Of a DNA stretch of 64,000 nucleotides, positions 11,985 to 62,786 are shown piece after piece. Below the pieces are notes generated by a model. It did not search any database. It was not told the DNA's origin and saw only the letters and a list, made by a program, of their open reading frames with translations. The stretch is from Ecdyonurus torrentis. Taxonomy: Eukaryota; Arthropoda; Insecta; Ephemeroptera; Heptageniidae. Numbering within the stretch: the stretch's first letter is position 1; every line of letters begins with the position of its first letter. The stretch is taken from assembly GCA_949318235.1 (NCBI GenBank), contig OX439132.1:29044243-29108242 (forward strand), given 5' to 3'. A program made the position numbers and the translations under genes.

Positions 11985-13598
11985 ACTCTCACATCAGTTT
12001 GCGACCCTAAAAGCGTGATAAACCACAATTTAGATATGAACCATAAGTTTCCCTGTAAGGTAAAGAGTATTTTACTGTTACTTCATCTGCATATTATGTA
12101 ACTCTTTGCATTAACCCCCTACCTCCCACTCCCCTTTTTCTCCACCATAGCTTTTCTCTTTCTCTTCCTCCCTTTTAAACTGAACATAAGTTATTCAGTA
12201 GCAAATGTAATATTTAAAATACATTGCTAACTAAACTGTTTGTAAAAGCTTCAATTTAAATGGTTCTCATTTATTATTAATATTTTATATTGCTTTGCTA
12301 TACTTTACTTCTTTTTTTTTTTGTCGTCCTTTTTCTTCTTCTTATATTTCAAATCTAATTTTATTTTGCAAGAAAAATGTTTTGATTTCTTGGTAATAAA
12401 AAGCTATAGCAGCAAAAAAAGAGCAATTTTAAATGTACAGAAAGAAGAGCTGTATAGCGATGAAAGAAGTTAAAGATATATTTTTTACCCCTCAAACCAA
12501 CTTTATGTAAATAAATACCACTCGTTTGACATTTAATGTTAAAATAAAATGGTTTTAAAATTTGAATCTTTACTGAATAAGCTTATACGCGTATGTTTAT
12601 GGTACTTTCATTGGATTCGTTAAGACAGTTTAAATTTAGTAGATTAGCAAAATTGAAACTGCATATTTTTGAAATATAAAAAATTACTAAAAATTCATCT
12701 TTAGGTTTAGGCTTGTTTTTAAACCCTGCTTTATGTGCTTCGGAATACGAAAAAATAAATAAATAAAACATCACCTAATGCTTTTTAAATAGGATTGCGC
12801 ATTTTTAGGGCAGGGTAACAGGTTTACGAATAGAACTTTTAAGTGTTTAAAAAAAAAAGAAAAATATTGAAATTTGTTATTTTAAGAGGCTTAATTACAG
12901 CAATATGATTTGCGATATTCTTGTTTATGCCGTAACAAAACAAAAATCAAATTATTATAATTTTAAATTTATTTTTTATTATTTATTAATAATAATCAAT
13001 TTATTATTATTTTAAATTTATTATTTTTTTAAGGAGTTTTAATTTTATACATCTGTCTAAGTGCTGTATACTACACAGAAAGAATAGATTACATAATTCA
13101 TGCTACATTTATGACAATATAGCATAATTAATGCTAAATTAGAACATCATAATTAATTATACTCTACAACATAATATTTATTCTGTGTGTAACATATTTA
13201 TTATGCAGTATAGCATAAATTATGTTGTATTGAAAAAATTGTGCTAAAAATGAGCTAGCATAATTATTACGTATTTATTTTTTCCGTGTATCTATAGATA
13301 CATTTAAAAAATAAATAAATTTGGAGTTAAAATAGTTCTGTACTTACATCAACTGTGTGGAAGTTGGGTCAATGTCTTTGGCTGATCTTGAAGGACAAGG
13401 GGTGAGGACAGATGTAGTGTGGTAACATGACGAGGCTGCAGTTTCTGTCCAGGTCTGGGTGCGCATCAACAACTTGGTGAACGTACGTTTAGGTATGAGC
13501 CACCGTTGTGTAGGTACCCTGCCAATCAGGGCAGCACCCTGACAACTGCACACCATGAACACGGTGAACAACAACAGCTGGAGTAACCTGGACTCCAT
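9270..13598 (-). CDS. Gene B: secreted protein with two cysteine pairs and an acidic Thr/Glu repeat tail
   Basis: Unrecognised family; predicted 599 residues. Exon 13598-13348 (83 codons plus AT) joins exon 10818-9270 (C plus 515 codons and stop) through GTAAGT and TTGCAG, completing an Ile codon. Residues 1-22 form a signal peptide ending VCSCQGA, close to gene A's VCSCSA. Cysteine pair 1 is Cys58/Cys68 after TQTWTETAASS. A possibly folded stretch (about 93-170, WEVLG, GREGWGFFNLDTTVTRI) precedes cysteine pair 2, Cys181/Cys191 (VVTLYISGCGSIPLNVPMC). The remainder is acidic low complexity: four 12-residue TQLQEKVTDEPM units, then about 300 residues of VTE/VTEK-rich sequence. It could be a heavily glycosylated or mucin-like extracellular protein (inference). 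The frame stays open 38 codons upstream of the acceptor, so an internal start there cannot be excluded, but it would lose the signal peptide. Confidence 0.83.
11085..11133. repeat. (GA)n microsatellite
   Basis: About 24 GA units in the gene B intron; complementary to the (CT)n tract 98 bases to the right. Confidence 0.95.
11232..11309. repeat. (CT)n microsatellite
   Basis: 39 CT units in the gene B intron. Confidence 0.95.
11657..11681. repeat. Short (CT)n microsatellite
   Basis: About 12 CT units in the gene B intron. Confidence 0.85.
11937..11981. repeat. (GA)n microsatellite
   Basis: GA units with one GGG interruption, in the gene B intron. Confidence 0.9.
12712..12831. mobile_element. 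MITE family F4 (GTTCGTAAACCCTGTT ends), degenerate copy
   Basis: TTTTTAAACCCTGC... AATGCTTTTTAAATAGGATT ...GGTTTACGAATAG matches the consensus of the copies at 24717 and 48658. Confidence 0.65.
13074..13288. mobile_element. MITE family F6 copy
   Basis: CACAGAAAGAATAGATTACA ... TTATTATGCAGTATAGCATA ... GAGCTAGCATAATTATTACG ... TTTTCCGTG. Four copies seen. Ends resemble family F5. Confidence 0.75.
13348..13598 (-). CDS. Gene B first coding exon (signal peptide, cysteine pair 1)
   Basis: ATG in context TCAAGATGG, 12 bases after a candidate acceptor (TTATGACAG, exon from 13610). Encodes MESRLLQLLLFTVFMVCSCQ, then IPKRTFTKLLMRTQTWTETA and the pair SSC...LTPC. The donor GTAAGT is a perfect match. 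Confidence 0.83.
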
Positions 13599-13684
13599 CT
13601 TGATGTTACGCTGTCATAATTTAAAAAAATACTGTTTTAGATTGGTAGTACATGAATTACGTTTTACAGCATAGATTTAAACAT

Positions 13685-13835
13685 GTACAGTCATTTTACT
13701 TAAAAATGAATTTATATTGGCTTATGGCCATACAATGCAATCAGATGGAGATTTCAGTTGAGGCAAAACTTCATTTAAATACATGTTACTCCCATATGCC
13801 AATAGAAATTCATTTTTAAGTAAAGTGACAGTACA
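13685..13835. mobile_element. Fold-back element upstream of gene B coding exon 1
   Basis: Inverted arms TTTACTTAAAAATGAATTT ... TTGGC.TATGG and their complement, separated by about 60 bases, with outer TGTACAGTCA / TGACAGTAC. Confidence 0.75.
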
Positions 13836-14437
13836 ACAATGGATAGAAGTAATCATGCTATATATAAAAATGTATTTTAACCTAAATATTGCCGTGTAGG
13901 CTAGTTTTTAATGTAAAAACTAGTCATACAGATAGCAATTACAAGCAATACTAAATAAAAATCAAACTTTTATTGCTGCAACTAAATTTCTAACATTACT
14001 CATCAATATGGCTGTATCAAGTCTTTTCTCTATTTCTTTCTCTCTCTTTTTAACATGAAAAAAAAATATAAGTACTCGCTCTTTAATTCTTTAAATGCGA
14101 CTGAAAAATGTAAAGCTACAAAAAGACTTTAAAAATACTACTCTCTGAATAATTTTCTTTGTTATATTAATATAAATTTTAATATAATGTATTTTTATCT
14201 AAATATAAATATATATTCAGTAACATAAAGGACAATAAACTGTATTATTATATATTTATTTTTTACTGCGCCACATTTCACTTATTGCAAGTATAAAATT
14301 AGCATAAAAGATATTAACACATACATACATGATTTTTGTGTGTTTATGCTTCATATTTAACTATGTAATTTTTGTAAAAATATAAAAATAAAACGTGTTT
14401 GTTTCATGTATTTTATAACAGCTTATTTTACACTTAA

Positions 14438-14439
<2 letters not shown>

Positions 14440-14476
<37 letters not shown>
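14440..14476. repeat. Poly-A tract
   Basis: About 37 A in a row, in the presumed first intron of gene B. Could be a retroposed tail, but no element body is recognisable next to it. Confidence 0.9.
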
Positions 14477-14478
<2 letters not shown>

Positions 14479-15366
14479 GAACTAAACAATATTTTATGTT
14501 TTGTCGTTTGCTCTGAAAATAAAGTCGTCACAAGTTTTGTAATTAAAAATGTCACAAAAAAATAATTCCCTTTTTTTTTTTACGAGTCATAAATTTTCAC
14601 AATCCTATGATTTAAAGTGTCATTAATTGTAGCTCTTAAATTATTATTATGGTCCATATTTTTGTAACAAATTAACAGAGAGTATGAGAGAGGAGAAGAA
14701 AAAATAAAAATGTTTCGTTTTACTTAAATGGAAAGAATTTAGGGAAACTTATTTCATTTAAACAGAAAGAAATAAGATTGAGCATCTTCATTTTGTTGGG
14801 TTGAATTTTAATTTAAAATCTTGCTGCTTTAGGAAGATGAGTTTAAAAAAAAAAAGTGAGAAAAAAATTCGCTCAAGACGAAGGCTAATTAATATGCTAC
14901 TTTGAACATCTTTGCAATACAAAGCATTTCACGTTGTGTACGCATTAGCGTAGAATTCCTCTCTCTCTCTCTCTCTCGTCATCATCATCGCAAGGGAGGA
15001 GTTTTAGTTGTGTCGTTTTAAATTGATACCTGTTGTAAAAAAAAAAATGTGGGCCCACAATTTCTACACTGGAGCTACAACATAAATAGCCATTCAGCAA
15101 TATTTTTGTTATCATAAACGACGCTAACATTAATTCATATAAATAAATTAAGTTTCACCAATTATAATTATGAAATAAAACATGATATAAAATATTATGT
15201 ATATGTTAAGTATAATCATACAATTCATTTTAAGTTTTTAAAATTCTATTCGTGGCATCGTGTAATAAAATTGTGAAAAAAATAATGTGTAATATATTTT
15301 TCTTGCAGATATTTTCTAGAATTCAATATAAGACAACTGAAAAACGTTCCTTGCTCCTAGTATGAC

Positions 15367-15502
<136 letters not shown>

Positions 15503-15572
15503 AGTGTACAGAACTGAAGGGTACTTGAAAGAAAGAAAGAGAGAAAAAAAAGACGACTACTTACTTACTTAC

Positions 15573-15694
15573 TTGTTCTTAAATTCAACCCACGAAGCTC
15601 GTCTAATTTTTCTTTCTTTGTCTTGACTTTGAAGAAGACAAGAAAGGGAAAAATTTATTTTTGTTGTATCTTGGTTCACGAGTGCAGGTCGACT
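15573..15694 (-). promoter_or_regulatory. Candidate gene B start site and noncoding first exon
   Basis: On the minus strand a GC-richer patch (15670-15760) contains GGTCAGTCGACC, a perfect TCAGTC initiator with A at 15694. About 120 bases on, AACAA|GTAAGTAAGT gives a perfect donor (exon end 15573). It would splice to 13610, next to the ATG. This mirrors gene A's leader, whose donor is also CAA|GTAAGT. There is no TATA box. Inference, not proven. Confidence 0.45.
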
Positions 15695-17928
15695 GACCGG
15701 CCGCAGCTCGGGGTAGTCGAATAGTGAGCGAGCCACATAGACTAGAGGGTTGAGAAATAATCACCTGAGAGCTCTTGCAAAATATGTTGTACAGATAAAA
15801 ACCTTTTAAAATCCTCCTCTTTTTTTTCAAGCAAGTTTCAAAACCCACGTCCATTCATATTTGCTACCGTATTGACCACATATTACAGTATACACGGAAA
15901 AAAATTGGTTTAAGTTGGATACACTATTTATTAACATTTCAATTTTACGTCTATAAAAAAAAGATTAATAAAGAAAAAAGGTTGAAAAAAAAATTAAAAA
16001 GATTGCCAAGCTCCTTCATTCCTAAAAAATTTCATGGTTAAAATAGAGTTTTTTTTTTTTAAATATAATTATTGATATGGATTTTGAACTTTAATCTAAA
16101 ATACAAGAGAAAGACTTAATGCAATTTCAAATTTTTAAAGGTAATCGAATAAATTAAAGCTTAAAATTTAGTGAGATAATTTTCCTTGGTTTCTGTGTAT
16201 ATTATTATTTAAGCTAAACATCATCTTAAAATGAATTAAAAATATAATTGTTATTGTATGCAAAGATAGATTTGAACTGGGAAACAAATTTTTGAGCAAA
16301 ACCTGGGTAAAGCAAAGAAAATTGCTGAAATATGTCATGTAATATTTTTTATGAAATAATGTGTGTGTTTTTTAAATTTATTTAATTCTGAGTTTTTTCT
16401 AATTTTTTTTCAGTGTAATGTAGGTTTTAAGAAAATAAAATTATTTTGTTATATTTTATAATCGTATTAAAAATATAAGCAAATTATTTTGTATATGGAT
16501 TATAGAGAGGTTTTATTTCACACGTAAATCTGAGCATGAGAAATATACTCATATTTTCTCTATCAGTTAAAATGCCAATGTATATTAAAAACAATAAAAT
16601 CTGAATGTAAAAAGTATTAAAAATAAATGAATAGAATTTTAAAAACATTGATATGTGTTATCTTACTTTTCTTTGAAAATGATAAATAAAAACGATTTTC
16701 ATTTTTTTCTTTTTAACAACTCAAATTGAGCAATAAATTTTAAAACATAATTTGAAATGTCCTACCTGCTATTACAAGATATTCAACTTAAACTAAAATT
16801 GGTAAAAAAAATCTTCTTTATTTTTAGTATAAAGCTAACCTTATGTCACAATAAAGTGATTTAAAATCTAACACATTAAATTGTCGTAATAGTTTAACAC
16901 AGATTTTGTGATTTTTAACTCAATAGCAAAACTTGTATAAGTTAATCTGTTTTGCATAAAATAAATAATTAAATTAAATCTTTATTGCATAAAATTATGT
17001 TATTGGCCAAAATTAAAGTCAGGTCTATAAACCTATATAATCTCTGAATCATTGAGAAGAACAGCATAAAAACAAAACATTGTACAAAATTTAAAAAAAA
17101 AAAAAAAACTTTGTTGACCTGTAGTATATTTGCTGAACTGTCGCTGTTTTTTTATTGAAAAATGGCAAAATTTTAAGATAATTTATTATATATTATTTTA
17201 ATATTTATGAGAGAAAAATAAAATAAATATAGTTGTTATGCTGAGTATTTCTATAAGTACCTGAAAAAAAAGCAGAAAAAAATTATATGCATGTGGAATA
17301 ATTTTTATAAATGATATAAATGATAGTATGCTATTTTTCTCTCATCTATGTGATTATTTTAAAAAATGTATTTATGGAAAATATTTTATTGTGCTTTTTT
17401 CTTTCTCATTTATGTAGTTCTAATTGATGCAGTGAAAAAATACTCTAACTATTTAATATCGTTTAAATAAAAAGTCAGAGGACCATGCAAGTTTTTTTTT
17501 TTTTTTTTTTTTTTGTATCTTTTTTAGATTCTAATAAAACCCATTTATTATTATTATAAAACAAATAAAAGTAATCAAGTAATTACTGTTATTTAATGTA
17601 AAATTCGTAATCAAATGTGACGGAAAATAATTATTTTCTTTAACGTACATACTGTTCTCTAAATCATTTCAATTTCTATTTACTAATTAGTTTTTTCATT
17701 TAAAAAACAAGAAGTAAAATACATTTATTAATACTAATTAAAAATAAATAAACAACAAGAGATCATATTTGTTTTACAAACAATTCTTTGTCCTTTCATT
17801 ATATAAATTTATTATTTATATATTTCTTGAATTAAAAACAGTTGTGTAAGTAATAGAATAATTGGCATTCAAGAATATCGTTAAACGAAGAGAGTGAAAA
17901 ATAACAATAGAGAAATATAAGAATTATA

Positions 17929-18244
17929 CACTAAAAAAATAAGCATTGAAAAGCTTGTACACAGTTTTGCAATGCTTTAAGTATTGTGAAATCAACGGTT
18001 ATGACGTCACTAAGCGTTGAAATTTTAACGATAAAAACGTTAGCAACGTCACAAGTGTTGGGACTGAATAAAAAAATCGTAGATTTGTAACGACCAAGTT
18101 TAACGTTTATTCCATTGTGATTCTAACGCTTGTGACGTCATTTACGCTTTTATCGTTAGATTGTCAACATCATAATCGTTAATTCCACAATACATAAAGA
18201 ATTGCAAAACTGTGTACAAGCTTTTCAACGCTTATTTTTTGGAG
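17929..18244. mobile_element. Palindromic MITE with TA ends
   Basis: Outer arms AATAAGC(A/G)(T/C)TGAAAAGCTT and ACACAGTTTTGCAAT pair with the right end; inner arms contain GTGACGTCA and TTATCGTTA motifs. TATA flanks on both sides suggest a TA target duplication, as in Tc1/mariner-type elements. Confidence 0.78.
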
Positions 18245-18327
18245 TATAATTATATTGTATTTTGGTTCAAAAACTTTATGTTACTATATTCAATGTTATG
18301 GGTTACATTTTGCATGAAATCTCTCAC

Positions 18328-18330
<3 letters not shown>

Positions 18331-18403
<73 letters not shown>
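18331..18403. repeat. (CT)n microsatellite
   Basis: About 36 CT units, intergenic, 85 bases right of an inverted-repeat element. Confidence 0.95.
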
Positions 18404-18406
<3 letters not shown>

Positions 18407-19224
18407 CTCTCATAATCAAATTACTCTTACAAACGCATTAAACAAGCGAACAACATACGCACTATCTCTTCATTAATTCCGCTGTTTGCCACTTACTACG
18501 ATGATGAATGAGACAGATAACATACAAGAAATCAAACATTCAAATTTATGTCATTTATTTTAACTAAACTGCAATGTATGCGATAAAGATAAAATATCGT
18601 TGTTGTTTTTCAGTTTTTTTGTCTCCTTTTTTTATGTGCATTAGAACATTTACAGTACGAAAAAGTTTTTCAAAAGCCATTGTATGTATAATTTTATTGC
18701 TTGCTTTCAATCTAAACTATACTTACAAATATTTTTACATCAAAAAATTTGAAATATATTTATGTTTACCAATAATGAATTATTTATTTATTTCAGTATG
18801 CATTACAATAAATATCAATTTAAAAAGTTACAATATTTATTTGATGATCAGAAACTTGAAGGATTGTATCCCCAGAAATAATTTTTTTTACCCTCACCCT
18901 CTTTTTTTAGTTCTATTTAAATAAAAATACAGTGAATGTAACCATTCTGTATAAAGAATGAAAATTATTGAAAGTTAAATAGATATGATAGGTCTAAATT
19001 TTCAAAGGAGCTTATCAAAAAAAAAAATGCATGGTGAATCTCTAATATTTGTTTAATATTTAAAATTATCTCTTCTAGTAGAATTACTCTTCAAAAATTC
19101 AGTTGTTTTAATGCTGTAGGGATTTTTCATTAGCTAACACCAATCAGTGTCTCGTTTTTTTTTACTGTCAAATGTCACTTAAATCAGTCTTAAATTACTC
19201 CATTTAAAAACGTAGTTAAAATAA

Positions 19225-19231
<7 letters not shown>

Positions 19232-19271
<40 letters not shown>
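19232..19271. repeat. Poly-A tract
   Basis: About 40 A, intergenic, followed by short TTGAAA repeats (TTGAAATTGAAATTGAAATT). Confidence 0.9.
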
Positions 19272-19273
<2 letters not shown>

Positions 19274-20032
19274 TGAAATTGAAATTGAAATTATAAAAAT
19301 AAAAAAATATCAAGTTTGATTTTTAACGTCACAAAATCTTCAATCATTGAAAATGTAAGTTATATCAATGTTATATTTCCATCATGTTTCCACTTTATTG
19401 TTACGCTATATATAATGAAGTCATACGAGTGCTTAATTGAACACCAAACATCAAGCAATACAAAATGTACTCAAAATTGAAAGAGATTGGTTATATTGGT
19501 AAAAAAATATTAAAAAAAAAAAAATGAATGAATGAAAACAAAAATGAAAAAAATAGCCATTTTTTTTAAAAAAGCCATACATTATAAAATGTCAATTGTC
19601 AAACCAATTAGTTATTGAAAAAACGTTTTCATTATTTTTTGTTATATTTCCATTTAGAAAATATCATTTTTCAATTATTTTCTTGTTATTGTGTACAGTA
19701 ATACTATCAACTGTTTTTGTGTTATAGTTAAAATAATATTGAAGCTTTAATTAAATTGTCCTTTTTTTAACGTAAAAAAAACTTTAATAATTAGATTTGC
19801 TATTATTTAAAAATTTTGAGACAGCTGATTGATTCATTATAAATGCGCTCTGCTCTAATATTATACTTGTTTGAACCGAGAGTTGAATTGAATATCTTCT
19901 TTAAAATTACTCAATATTATACTCTTGTGCAGTTTTTTTTTTTTTTTTTCCAGGATCAAACTTGTGAAAAACTTGACGTGGTTATTCAAATCGTAAACAT
20001 TTCACTGTACAGTATACTACACTAGCACTTAA

Positions 20033-20300
20033 AGGAATAGACCAGAAGAAATCATAATTATTTATATAACAAAATACTTGATGGAACTTATATAAATAAC
20101 ATTAGTTTGTATCAAAACTCAACTGTAGCGTGATCAGAAAATTTCGATTTATGAAACCCGCATAGCATTTTTGCTGGTTTCTGACGTCAGAAACCGGAAT
20201 TGTCACACAACACAAATAGCATTCTGTGCTTGTGGGGCCACATTTACATTCTAGTAAAAATTGTCATTAGTTTTGGAGATCCCATTTTGTATTTTATCAT
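20033..20300 (+). mobile_element. TTAA-flanked element, family F2, copy 1
   Basis: 268 bases flanked by TTAA on both sides. Begins AGGAATAGACCAGAAGAA and contains TTTTGGAGATCCCATTTT near its right end. Matches 25694-25966 in reverse orientation. No coding capacity. Confidence 0.78.
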
Positions 20301-21042
20301 TTAAAAGCACATGTCGTTTCATGTGGTCTATGACTTTAAGTTGTTGAAAAATAATTGGAAAATATATAATCAGCAACAATTGAAATAAATAATAAATCTT
20401 TGGACTTCTTGAAAGTTTCAAACTTATTAATATGTTACTAATAATGTTAATGTTTTTCATGTGCAAATTTTTTTTTTTTTTTTTTTTTCTTCAAATCATA
20501 AAATATTTTTTGGAGATTCTAGATGTCAGTTGCCGCTACACGGTTGACAAGATGATCTTGCGGTTGGACTGTGCGACACATTTTCTTCTCTCGTTGCTTC
20601 GAGTTTTGATGACCCTAAAGTGTTATATAATATATTGAATTTTGTTTTTCATTTTTAACGTTCTCTTTTAATTTTACTTTAATATAAATTTAATAAAAAT
20701 ATTTTAAATTAAATGTGCAAATATATTAAAAATATTATAGTGACTTACTTTTATGACCATTTATATAGTTTATACGGTATAATTTTCATTATAATCATAA
20801 ATATTCATATTAAAACGTTCCATTGAATAATGTTATACCATTATGTCATCACATTTTCTTGCTCTTTGTAATGTTTTATCTCTGTTATGGATATAGAGCG
20901 TCTCTATACGTAATGTTACCTTTTACTGCCCGATATTTGATATTATGTTACTTTACTTATGACGAAGAAATATTCTGATTTCGGTGATCAGTGTATGCAT
21001 AGGCAAGCTACCTTTTTCTTCTGGCCTTTTGAGTATAATAAG

Positions 21043-21167
21043 GTGTGAATTATTAAATCACTTACAATTAGGTCACCTTAACTTGAGGTCTTTTGAATCC
21101 TAAGACTAGGATTTCTAAACATAGTTAGGATTAGGTGACCTATAAGTGCTTTATAAATTCCACACTA
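21043..21167. mobile_element. Short inverted-repeat element
   Basis: GGTGTGAATTATTAAATCAC ... TTAGGTCACC pairs with GGTGACCTATAAGTGCTTTA ... TTCCACAC. Small loop near TAGGATTTCTAAACATAGT. Confidence 0.7.
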
Positions 21168-21270
21168 CTACATATAGTATTATTATTTGCATTGCCATAA
21201 TACCATATTATAAAGAATTATTTAGCACAATAGGGCCAGTAAGGAAATCTTTTAAAAAGTCATATTATAA

Positions 21271-21507
21271 AAGAGGACATTATCGTAAATTGATTGGTAT
21301 GTAAATTTCTAATTTTTGAGTTCAGTAAGTATTTTTAATTAATTTTTAAAAATCGAAAAATGACGTAACGGGCTTCAATTTATGCATGTGAGGAAAAAGT
21401 AACCAACGATGACATCATTTTGTAGCTTTCAAAATTTAATTAAAATTATTTAATGCCCTCAAAATTTAATCATTCCCATATCTATCAATTCCAGACAATG
21501 TCCTCTT
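21271..21507. mobile_element. Inverted-repeat element, family F7, copy 1
   Basis: AAGAGGACATTATCGTAAAT at the left and AATGTCCTCTT at the right. The inner segment AAGTATTTTTAATTAATTTT followed by a GACGTAACG core resembles 60599-61050. Confidence 0.7.
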
Positions 21508-21651
21508 GTACAATATACAATATAATTAACCCTCAATATTTGTGGTCTTCCACATTGTGCCTGATGCTGTAAAATTCAGAAGAAACAATTGCCTTTCACG
21601 ATATAAGATGAAACGCTTTGACTCAAAGAAATATCCTGAATTGACTGTTTC

Positions 21652-21780
21652 AATGGACCACTTGCAATAAAATGTTTTTTAATTGTTACAACAAGTAAGT
21701 GCAAACGATTTTTCCATAAAAAATACATTAAGCATATTTCAAATTATTTTAAAAAGTTCGTTCATTACAAGTAGTCCATT
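21652..21780. mobile_element. MITE family F8, copy 1
   Basis: 129 bases with inverted ends AATGGACCACTTGCAAT and ATTACAAGTAGTCCATT. Matches 30319-30436. Confidence 0.78.
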
Positions 21781-22898
21781 CTATTTATTGTATCATTTAT
21801 AGGATATAAAATAATAGAATTATTATAACAAATTAAGAGAACTTTGAATGTCCAATTATTCAAAATTTTATTGCAGATTTAAAATTAGTAAATAATTTGT
21901 CATTTTATGTTTAATGTAAATTTAATTGTTATTTTGGATGGTTTTATTATCTTCATGTGTTTTATTATTACCTATATTATATCTCTTTTGTAATCCTAAA
22001 TGAATCTTTCATAAAGGAAATTCATGTAGTAAAATGCTTTTAAATAAACCTAATTTATTTCTAATCCTATAGCTAATCTCTGGTCTATATTATAAACTTA
22101 ATTAATACTTAATTTTATATTAATTTTAAATTTAAAAAAAAAATCAATATAATTATTATAAGTTTTAATCTGCTTTAGTTATTATTAATATTATTATTAT
22201 TTACTCTACTTTACATAAGAATAAAATTTTGTTTATTTATATTTTTATTAATCAAAAGTACAGCATTTTTCTTTCCAATACATTATTTGTTCATGCGTTA
22301 CAATTAAAACAAAGTCATGACAAAAAAAAATAACAACAATAAGTTATGTGTATTGGTTATTCTTTTAGCAAAAAAAAATCAGTGTTTATTTAAACAAAAA
22401 AAAAGAAGAAAAAAAAATAAGAAAAAAAAATTAAGAGTATTTTTCTTTCTAGCAGGAAATAAAGCTGAGTATTAATATGAATAAAACAGCGAGAAATGTC
22501 TAATTATTAGCCCAGTTAGGGACATGAATTAATAATATAACTTAGTAAACCCATTTCCCCACCCCAATACCTATATATTCTCTATCCCCTTCCCCAATTC
22601 CCTATAGTTCTTATATTATAGTTAAATATTTATTTTTTTCTCAATTAATTTTAAAAGCCTAACTCTTTCAGTTTCCAAAACAAAAGCTTAAATAATGATA
22701 TGGACATACACACATTAGGGCGATCAAAGTTAATATCTATATTTATATAAGGTATGAAGCTTTTCTTTTTTATTTATAGAGTTAATCATAAGAAAAAAAT
22801 AATATTTAAACTATTTGGACTTTTTTTTATATATATAATTTTATTATTTTTGTGTCCATATTTTTTTTTAAATATAATGATCGTATTTTGGATGTCGT

Positions 22899-22904
22899 TT
22901 TATT
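22899..22904 (-). terminator. Prm: Candidate Prm polyadenylation signal
   Basis: First AATAAA on the minus strand after the stop codon, about 450 bases downstream; others follow at 22840-22845 and near 22768. The region is so AT-rich that chance matches are expected. Confidence 0.3.
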
Positions 22905-23041
22905 ATTATTATTTTTTCAGTTTACAACTCGGAAATCACCGAAATTTAGACAACACAACTCCATATTTTTTTTACTAACAAGATGGCATTCAAAAAAATA
23001 TATTTCGGGTGAATTAAACTGACATATAGATGTAAAATATA

Positions 23042-23160
23042 AGATATATCAAATATCAACTTTTTCAGTGTTTTAAATATTAAATGTATTTTTGGATCAA
23101 AATATATTCATCACAGATTTTAAAGATAACACTGAAAAAAGTTCTATATTTGATATAATA
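23042..23160. mobile_element. Possible inverted-repeat element downstream of Prm
   Basis: TATATCAAATATCAACTTTT TCAGTG at the left and CACTGAAAAAAGTTCTATAT TTGATATA at the right form a stem with a loop of about 55 bases. Confidence 0.5.
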
Positions 23161-23355
23161 TTTACATTGAAAAATGTCCAAAATAAATTTTTTTTTGAAG
23201 TATGATATCTTATATTACAGTAAAATTTAAAATAAATTTTACTGTAACTTAAGTTTAATTTGGACTAGATTCAATGTTATGTTATTATGGTAGCTCGATG
23301 TTTTTTTTTTTTTTTTTTTTTTTTTTATATGGTGGTTGAGAGATAGAAAGGGCGC

Positions 23356-62786
<39,431 letters not shown>

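Larger units (their letters stand above)
10819..13347 (-). other. Gene B intron
   Basis: 2.5 kb. Contains the opposed (GA)n and (CT)n tracts at 11085-11133 and 11232-11309, further tracts at 11657-11681 and 11937-11981, and repeat copies at 12712-12831 and 13074-13288. Nothing coding. Confidence 0.7.
15760..23298. other. Intergenic DNA between gene B and Prm
   Basis: 7.5 kb with no recognisable gene. Contains inverted-repeat elements at 17929-18244, 20033-20300, 21043-21167, 21271-21507, 21652-21780 and about 23042-23160, plus (CT)n at 18331-18403 and poly-A at 19232-19271. Confidence 0.65.
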
